Below, piece by piece: positions 42,675 through 46,934 of a DNA stretch of 46,934 nt. Origin of the DNA: Hyphomicrobiales bacterium (lineage in GTDB: Bacteria; Pseudomonadota; Alphaproteobacteria; Rhizobiales; JAJFHB01); the NCBI GenBank assembly GCA_021775615.1, contig JAJFHL010000014.1:1-46934 (forward strand), given 5' to 3'. Below the pieces are notes generated by a model. It was not told where the DNA came from, did not search any database, and saw only the letters and a program-made list of their open reading frames with translations. Position 1 is the first letter of the stretch. The number at the start of each line of letters is the position of its first letter. The position numbers were made by a program, and so were the translations under genes.

Positions 42675-43571
42675 TCAGGTCCAGCGGAGCCGGTCGCATA
42701 TGCCGGCAAGCCTGATCCCCGAATATTGGTTCTCCACTTCGGCGGCCACTCTGGCGACCCCCTCAGGGTTGCCCAGATCGCCAAGTTCGGCGGCATGGAT
42801 ACCGCCGGTTATGAAATAGACGTCAAACCCGTTTCGGGCCGCGCCCTCGATGTCAGTGGGCAGCCCGTCGCCGACCGCGAGCAGGCGGTTCTTCGCGACG
42901 TTCCGGCCGGCCAGCTCCGACACCTTTGCCATGGCGGCATCATAAATAGGCGCCTGCGGTTTGCCGGCGAGGGTAACTCTTCCACCCATTTCCGAATAAC
43001 GCCGGGCAATCGACCCGGCGCACATCACCAGCCGGTCGCCACTGCGCACCACCAGATCAGGATTGGCGCACAACATCTCGACGCCCTGGTCCAGCATCGC
43101 CGAGAGACGGCCATCATAATCTTCCACAGTTTCGCTGGCGTCGTTCATCGGTCCGGTGAGCAGGCAGAGTTCCGCCTCCGGCCTGTCGACAATCGGATTC
43201 GGCAGGCCTTCCAGGATCATATGATCGCGCGGCGGACCAAGATGAAAAAGCGGCGCCTTCGGCCGTTTCTTGACCAGCGCTTGGGTGACGTCTCCGGAGG
43301 TAACGATGCTGTCGAATGCTTCGCGTGGCACGCCCAGCCGCTTCAGCTGCGGGTAGACAGCCCGGCAGGGGCGCGGTGCATTGGTGATCAGAACAACATA
43401 TCCGCCGCCTGCCCGGTACCGGCACAGCGCCTCAACAGCATCCTCGAATGCGGCGACGCCATTGTGGACCACACCCCAAACATCGCAGAGCCAACCGTCG
43501 TAATGCTCCGCCAGTTCACTGGCCGGGGTGAGCACATTTGGCCGAACCAAAAGTGGGAGGGCGTGGCTCAT
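42675..43571 (-). CDS. HAD-superfamily hydrolase, TIGR01459-type (subfamily IIA)
   Basis: This is a 298-residue HAD hydrolase. From the ATG at 43571, motif I is Asp30-Val-Trp-Gly-Val-Val-His-Asn-Gly (LCDVWGVVHNG), motif II is VLITNAPRP, and the distal motif is AVGDGLPTDIEGA. The cap arrangement is that of subfamily IIA (NagD-like sugar or nucleotide phosphatases). TIGR01459-type proteins are common in alphaproteobacteria. The frame is open to 43607, but only 43571 gives the usual N-terminus. Substrate unknown; it stands alone. Confidence 0.92.
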   Translation of the reverse strand: MSHALPLLVRPNVLTPASELAEHYDGWLCDVWGVVHNGVAAFEDAVEALCRYRAGGGYVVLITNAPRPCRAVYPQLKRLGVPREAFDSIVTSGDVTQALVKKRPKAPLFHLGPPRDHMILEGLPNPIVDRPEAELCLLTGPMNDASETVEDYDGRLSAMLDQGVEMLCANPDLVVRSGDRLVMCAGSIARRYSEMGGRVTLAGKPQAPIYDAAMAKVSELAGRNVAKNRLLAVGDGLPTDIEGAARNGFDVYFITGGIHAAELGDLGNPEGVARVAAEVENQYSGIRLAGICDRLRWT

Positions 43572-43801
43572 TGCCCGCTGCCTACCGACCGGCGGGCGTC
43601 CGGTCAAGTATCAATTGGTCTTGAGGGTCCGTTGAAATCTGCCTTAAGCGGCGCGCCGCGAAGCCACAGCCCGCCCTTTTCCCGGTGCGGCGCAAGAATT
43701 CCTGAACAGGCGTTGAAGCAATCGTTGCCTTTTTTCCGGCATTGCAGTCCGAGATTGCTTCAGCCCTAGTTTCCGCTATCAGGAAATGCAACGTTGCCCG
43801 G

Positions 43802-44626
43802 ATGACGGATCACCACACACAAAGCGGCGCGATAGAGACGCGAGTACGGGTATTGACGTGGAACATCTGGTGGCGGTTCGGGCCATGGGAGCGTCGTCAA
43901 CCGGCGATCGCGGCGACACTGAAATCCATTGATGCTGACATTATCGCGCTGCAAGAGGTCTGGAGCGACGACACCACCAATCTTGCCGCCGAGCTTGCGG
44001 CGGAGCTCGGCTACCACCACGCATTTGCATCCGGCGTGGAGATGGAAGGGTTCGGCTTTGGTAACGCCGTGTTGTCCCGATGGCCGATTGAGAACTGGGA
44101 GACGACATCGCTGCCTGGAGAAAAGGAGACTGGCGAGGGCAGGCTCGCGCTGTATGCTGAAGTCAGCGGTCCGCACGGAGTGCTTCCCGTCTTCAACACT
44201 CATCTGAACTGGCGTTTTGAACACAGCCACATTCGACAGCTGCAAGTGGCCGATCTGACCCGCTTCGTCGATCGTATGCGCCCATGGACATTCCCACCGA
44301 TCGTGTGCGGCGACTTCAACGCCGAGCCGGACGCCGAAGAGATGCGAATGTTGACAGGGCTGACCACCTGTCCCGTCGAGGGTCTGGTGTTCCATGATGC
44401 GTGGCGCGTGGCCGGCGATGGCCGACCGGGTACGACCTGGGACACCGCCAATCCCTACGTGAATACAACTTTTGAGCCTGACCGACGGATTGACTATATA
44501 TTGGTCGGCTTGCCCGAGGCCCGTGGCGCCGGCCACATCGTCAATTGCCAGGTTGCCGGCCACAAGCCGATAGACAACGTGTGGCCAAGCGATCACTACG
44601 CGGTATTGGCCGAACTTCGCTATTGA
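43802..44626 (+). CDS. Endonuclease/exonuclease/phosphatase (EEP) family protein
   Basis: This is a 274-residue EEP-fold phosphodiesterase. The catalytic and metal residues are in order: Asn21 (LTWNIWW), Glu52 (ALQEVWS), the NTHLNW histidine, CGDFNAEPD with Asp and Asn, and the final SDH (WPSDHYAVL). Members cut DNA, dephosphorylate lipids or cleave sphingomyelin; the choice is open here. The N-terminus has no signal peptide. The frame is open to 43742, but 43802 is the preferred start. Divergent from the HAD gene. Confidence 0.9.
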   Translation: MTDHHTQSGAIETRVRVLTWNIWWRFGPWERRQPAIAATLKSIDADIIALQEVWSDDTTNLAAELAAELGYHHAFASGVEMEGFGFGNAVLSRWPIENWETTSLPGEKETGEGRLALYAEVSGPHGVLPVFNTHLNWRFEHSHIRQLQVADLTRFVDRMRPWTFPPIVCGDFNAEPDAEEMRMLTGLTTCPVEGLVFHDAWRVAGDGRPGTTWDTANPYVNTTFEPDRRIDYILVGLPEARGAGHIVNCQVAGHKPIDNVWPSDHYAVLAELRY

Positions 44627-45312
44627 CTGGATTTTTGGTTTTCTGATGTCTCTTCAGTGCACATTCACGAGGTGTGAACTCAGCCTGAATGCACTCAGAT
44701 GTCAGGCGTAATACCAAGGGCTTTCATGCCCCTTGCGGAAGTAGCTCTCTATCTGCCTCGCAAAACTGACCGGTGCACCCATAGCATCGTCAACGCGCGC
44801 CAAGACTGTATCGGCTCCCCGAGCCTCTTGGCTTGCATAGAGATGGTTCCAACCATGTGCGAGCGCATCGCATTAGAGTGCGGACTCTCACAAATTCCAA
44901 AATCATACTCATAATATAAATCCCAATCTTTCAAAATAATAAGTATACTATGATTGCGCAATTCCGTGTTATTATTAATCGAACTTGTATATTCGTGAAA
45001 TATAAAAAATAATGCATTGATAATTGCTTGAATTACAACATATAACTATGGTGATAAATATTAGCGCGAGAATGAAAGATACACCGTATGTGTGCTATAA
45101 GATATGAACCGATAAAGACGGATTCAAACGAGAGCAAACCCGGAAACAAGGCCAAAGCCACTCCTGCGGCCGCCCGGCCGGCGACGGAGTCTGACCGGAA
45201 GTCGGACAAAATTGGGCCGGCGAACAAGACTTAAACAATGGGATCGGTTGGGGGCATTCGGCCTCCTCCAGCCCTCAATCGGGAGGCAATGCCGCCAACC
45301 GGGAAATTTCCG
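44627..45312. other. Intergenic region with AT-rich patch
   Basis: 686 bp without a gene that I can support. From about 44890 to 45125 the composition becomes strikingly AT-rich compared with the surrounding GC-rich DNA, with runs such as ATAATATAAAT. Only very short frames are present. A weak hairpin (AGTGCA...TGCACT) near 44656-44695 follows the EEP gene and has no T-run. The patch may be a promoter region, a remnant of imported DNA, or an unrecognised small RNA locus. Confidence 0.45.
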
Positions 45313-45726
45313 ATGACGATACGCACGAGTAGGAAAACAGTCACGTTCAGTGGACCCTTTGTGCTGAACGGCGTCGATGAGACACTGCCAGCCGGCGCCT
45401 ATGCCGTGGACACCGATGAAGAGCCTATAGAGGGTATCTCGTTCCTCGCCTACCGGCGGCTGTCGACCTGGCTTCACGTCGGTGGAAAACCTGGCAGCCG
45501 CGTCCTCGACCGAGTGATTGCAATCGACCCGAAAGATCTCAATGCGGCATTGATGCGCGACGAGGCGCCCGCAAAGATGCTGAACGAACCTCATCTCGAT
45601 GAAATGCTGGCGGATCCCCTGGTGCGTCTGGTCATGTGCAGTGACGGTCTTTCGGAAAATGACGTTCGCCAGACGCTGCTTCGACGACTCGCTCCGCCCG
45701 GGCCGGAGACTCGCTTTGTCGCGTAA
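45313..45726 (+). CDS. Conserved hypothetical protein (137 aa)
   Basis: This is a 137-residue soluble protein beginning MTIRTSRKTVTFSGPFVLNG. From memory it resembles a small family widespread in Rhizobiales with the core TVTF..PF.LNG.DE.LPAG.Y.V.TDEE and SF.AYRR. Function unknown. The start at 45313 is chosen because the family starts MTIRT; earlier starts (45289, 45238) exist. The C-terminal half (LNEPHLDEMLADPLVRLVMCSDG) is helical. It stands alone. Confidence 0.75.
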   Translation: MTIRTSRKTVTFSGPFVLNGVDETLPAGAYAVDTDEEPIEGISFLAYRRLSTWLHVGGKPGSRVLDRVIAIDPKDLNAALMRDEAPAKMLNEPHLDEMLADPLVRLVMCSDGLSENDVRQTLLRRLAPPGPETRFVA

Positions 45727-45980
45727 CGCTGGTCAGGCCGAGTGGAAATGCACAGAACAATGCGGAATTGCCGTTGAACACACGGTCGACGTTTCGTGGC
45801 GCAAGTACTGCCTCCGGGGCCAAAGGTTGCAGTGAACCAAGGCGCCTCCTGAAAAAATCGACGAGAGTCCAACCGCACGCAAAGTCCAGCGGAGTGACTG
45901 CGGAGGTCCGCTGGAATGACCGCGCCCTCGCGAACTGTTCCGTCATGAGGCGGAGCCTGATTATCATGGAGAATCCCAAA

Positions 45981-46163
45981 ATGACCGCCAAGCCCCCGAA
46001 AGCAAAGGCCAAAACCCGCAGTAAAACGACCGAAAACGAACTGTCCAAATACGGCATTTCACGCGTTTCCACTGACCATTTTCATTATGGGGAATACAAG
46101 TACACCGATCTGAAGGACGCGGTCGCGCAAGCAAAGCGCGACCTGAGGGCAGGCATGACGTGA
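45981..46163 (+). CDS. Small hypothetical protein (60 aa)
   Basis: This is a 60-residue protein with a very basic N-terminus (MTAKPPKAKAKTRSKT) and a C-terminal part VSTDHFHYGEYKYTDLKDAVAQAKR that recalls a short domain common in small proteins of Rhizobiales. It may bind nucleic acid or another protein; this is not established. An ATG at 45966 is an alternative start. GGAG 9 bp upstream supports 45981. Confidence 0.65.
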   Translation: MTAKPPKAKAKTRSKTTENELSKYGISRVSTDHFHYGEYKYTDLKDAVAQAKRDLRAGMT

Positions 46164-46182
46164 GCGCTCCGGACCCGATCAC

Positions 46183-46668
46183 TTGTCCGACCACACCAGA
46201 ACGGTAGATCTCTATGAAACCAGACTCCCTCGGCAAGAGGATTTGCCGGCGCTGCAAGAAGCCGAGCTCCTGGAAGAACGGTGTGCCGCCGAGGAGCTTC
46301 GGTTCCGGCAGCACAGGTTAGATCAATGCAAGGGGGCCCCGCGACATGAAGACGGAACATCGGCGAGCGCGGCCAGATGTGCCTGGCGTCTGCCCCGCTG
46401 GAAAGGGCTCTTTCGCGTGACGCGGCTTCGATCTCTGCTCGTAAGGCCGGCGCTAAGGAAGCGCCTCGCGGGCGCAATTTACAGGTATGCAGTCGGTCAA
46501 TCCGTCACACTGGCTCCGGGGCATGGGTTTCGCGGCGTCGTCTCCGGGCGGTATCGAGTGCTCGAGTTGATGCCGTGCCGGGAAGAAGGCCCGGTCTACC
46601 GCATCAGAAGCCATGAAGAACTGTTCGAGCGGACTGCCAGGGAGTACGAGCTGTGCGATGACTTCTAG
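46183..46668 (+). CDS. Hypothetical protein with small C-terminal conserved domain (161 aa)
   Basis: The last 65 residues (YRYAVGQSVTLAPG, SGRYRVLELMPCREEGPVYRI, SHEELFERTAREYEL) look like a small beta-rich domain that I recall from Rhizobiales hypothetical proteins. The first 90 residues are basic and less protein-like, and the start (TTG at 46183) is weak, so the true gene may begin later or be partly degraded. Its TAG stop (46666-46668) is formed by the edge of the MITE, so the C-terminus may be altered. Confidence 0.5.
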   Translation: MSDHTRTVDLYETRLPRQEDLPALQEAELLEERCAAEELRFRQHRLDQCKGAPRHEDGTSASAARCAWRLPRWKGLFRVTRLRSLLVRPALRKRLAGAIYRYAVGQSVTLAPGHGFRGVVSGRYRVLELMPCREEGPVYRIRSHEELFERTAREYELCDDF

Positions 46669-46933
46669 GTCATGAACTCATAAATGGCACGCATTCTGCG
46701 CTGACGGATTTGCGTCGCGAGCAGGCGCAAGGGTGCCGGAAACCGTCCGGTTTTCAAACCTTTGCAACGCCCGCCCGGCGCACATCCGACGCGCCCGCAG
46801 GGTTAGGCCAGGAGGGCCCGCCTGCAGGCAAACAATGCTCGATAAGGCGCAAAGCCTGATCTTGCGCTTGTTTTCCAGCATTCGAACCCTCCTGACCAAA
46901 CAGAATGTGCGCTATTTATGTGTCCATGACCTA
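46666..46933. mobile_element. MITE-like element, family 1, copy 2 (inverted)
   Basis: 268 bp, reverse complement of the element at 4001-4268 with about six differences by my reading. CTAG flanks both ends (46665-46668 and 46931-46934). The window stops exactly at the outer CTAG, which suggests an assembly or contig break at a multicopy repeat. See copy 1 for structure. Confidence 0.85.
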
Positions 46934-46934
46934 G

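Noticed and set aside
45632-46072. Minus-strand frame with a hydrophobic N-terminus (possible membrane protein)
   Set aside because: It is the complement of the Lys/Pro/Ala-rich small gene at 45981; the hydrophobicity is a by-product.
1-46934. CRISPR arrays, tRNA or rRNA genes, phage genes
   Set aside because: No regularly spaced repeats, cloverleaf-like segments or rRNA-like sequence noticed on reading both strands.

Overview
The window looks like chromosomal DNA of an alphaproteobacterium, most likely of the Hyphomicrobiales (Rhizobiales). It is GC-rich. It carries a complete Flp/Cpa (Tad) pilus locus of the alphaproteobacterial type with a perfect CtrA-type box (TTAA-N7-TTAA). It also has an acdS gene next to a divergent Lrp-type regulator, and small proteins at the right end that resemble families I remember from Rhizobiales. 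I see no rRNA, tRNA or CRISPR array.

Layout. 1-2846: a TRAP transporter operon (dctP-dctQ-dctM, minus strand, dctM cut by the left edge), divergent from a GlxA-type regulator (2984-4003). 4001-4268: a 268-bp MITE-like element whose near-identical inverted copy closes the window (46666-46933). 4317-11891: mainly small-molecule and redox genes: a guanidino-group hydrolase, a TetR-led operon (TetR, AhpD-like, hypothetical, SDR, membrane protein) with a duplicated operator, a LysR/GST/nitronate monooxygenase block, and a DUF1330 gene. 12135-20666: a sterol-desaturase-type enzyme, a MarR-controlled membrane-gene operon with its own duplicated operator, an NHL-repeat/rhodanese pair, an AlkB-type monooxygenase, a methyltransferase and an MFS transporter.

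20870-32479: the pilus locus. tadG/tadE-like genes and a stand-alone secretin-N-domain protein lie on the minus strand. The plus strand carries flp (53 aa), cpaA, cpaB, cpaC, cpaD, cpaE, cpaF, tadB and tadC. Three rho-independent terminators separate the flp, tadG and secretin-N units. Together these genes would make, process and export a Flp pilus.

32499-38692: acdR/acdS (ACC deaminase), then a KefB-type antiporter between two copies of a hairpin repeat whose 16-nt loop is flipped between the copies, then an M20 peptidase, an IS remnant and a VOC protein. 38841-39108 is a second MITE-like family. 39230-42036 holds a three-gene set (transaminase, CDP-alcohol phosphotransferase, cytidylyltransferase). 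It matches the known PntC-type nucleotidyl activation and transfer of 2-aminoethylphosphonate, but pepM and ppd are not in the window. The right end has a HAD hydrolase, an EEP phosphodiesterase, an AT-rich patch and three small conserved-hypothetical genes.

The most rewarding things to check are the phosphonate-tailoring trio, the four mobile or repeat families with their unusual features (stop codons at insertion edges, flipped loop), and three self-consistent operator assignments (TetR, MarR, LysR).
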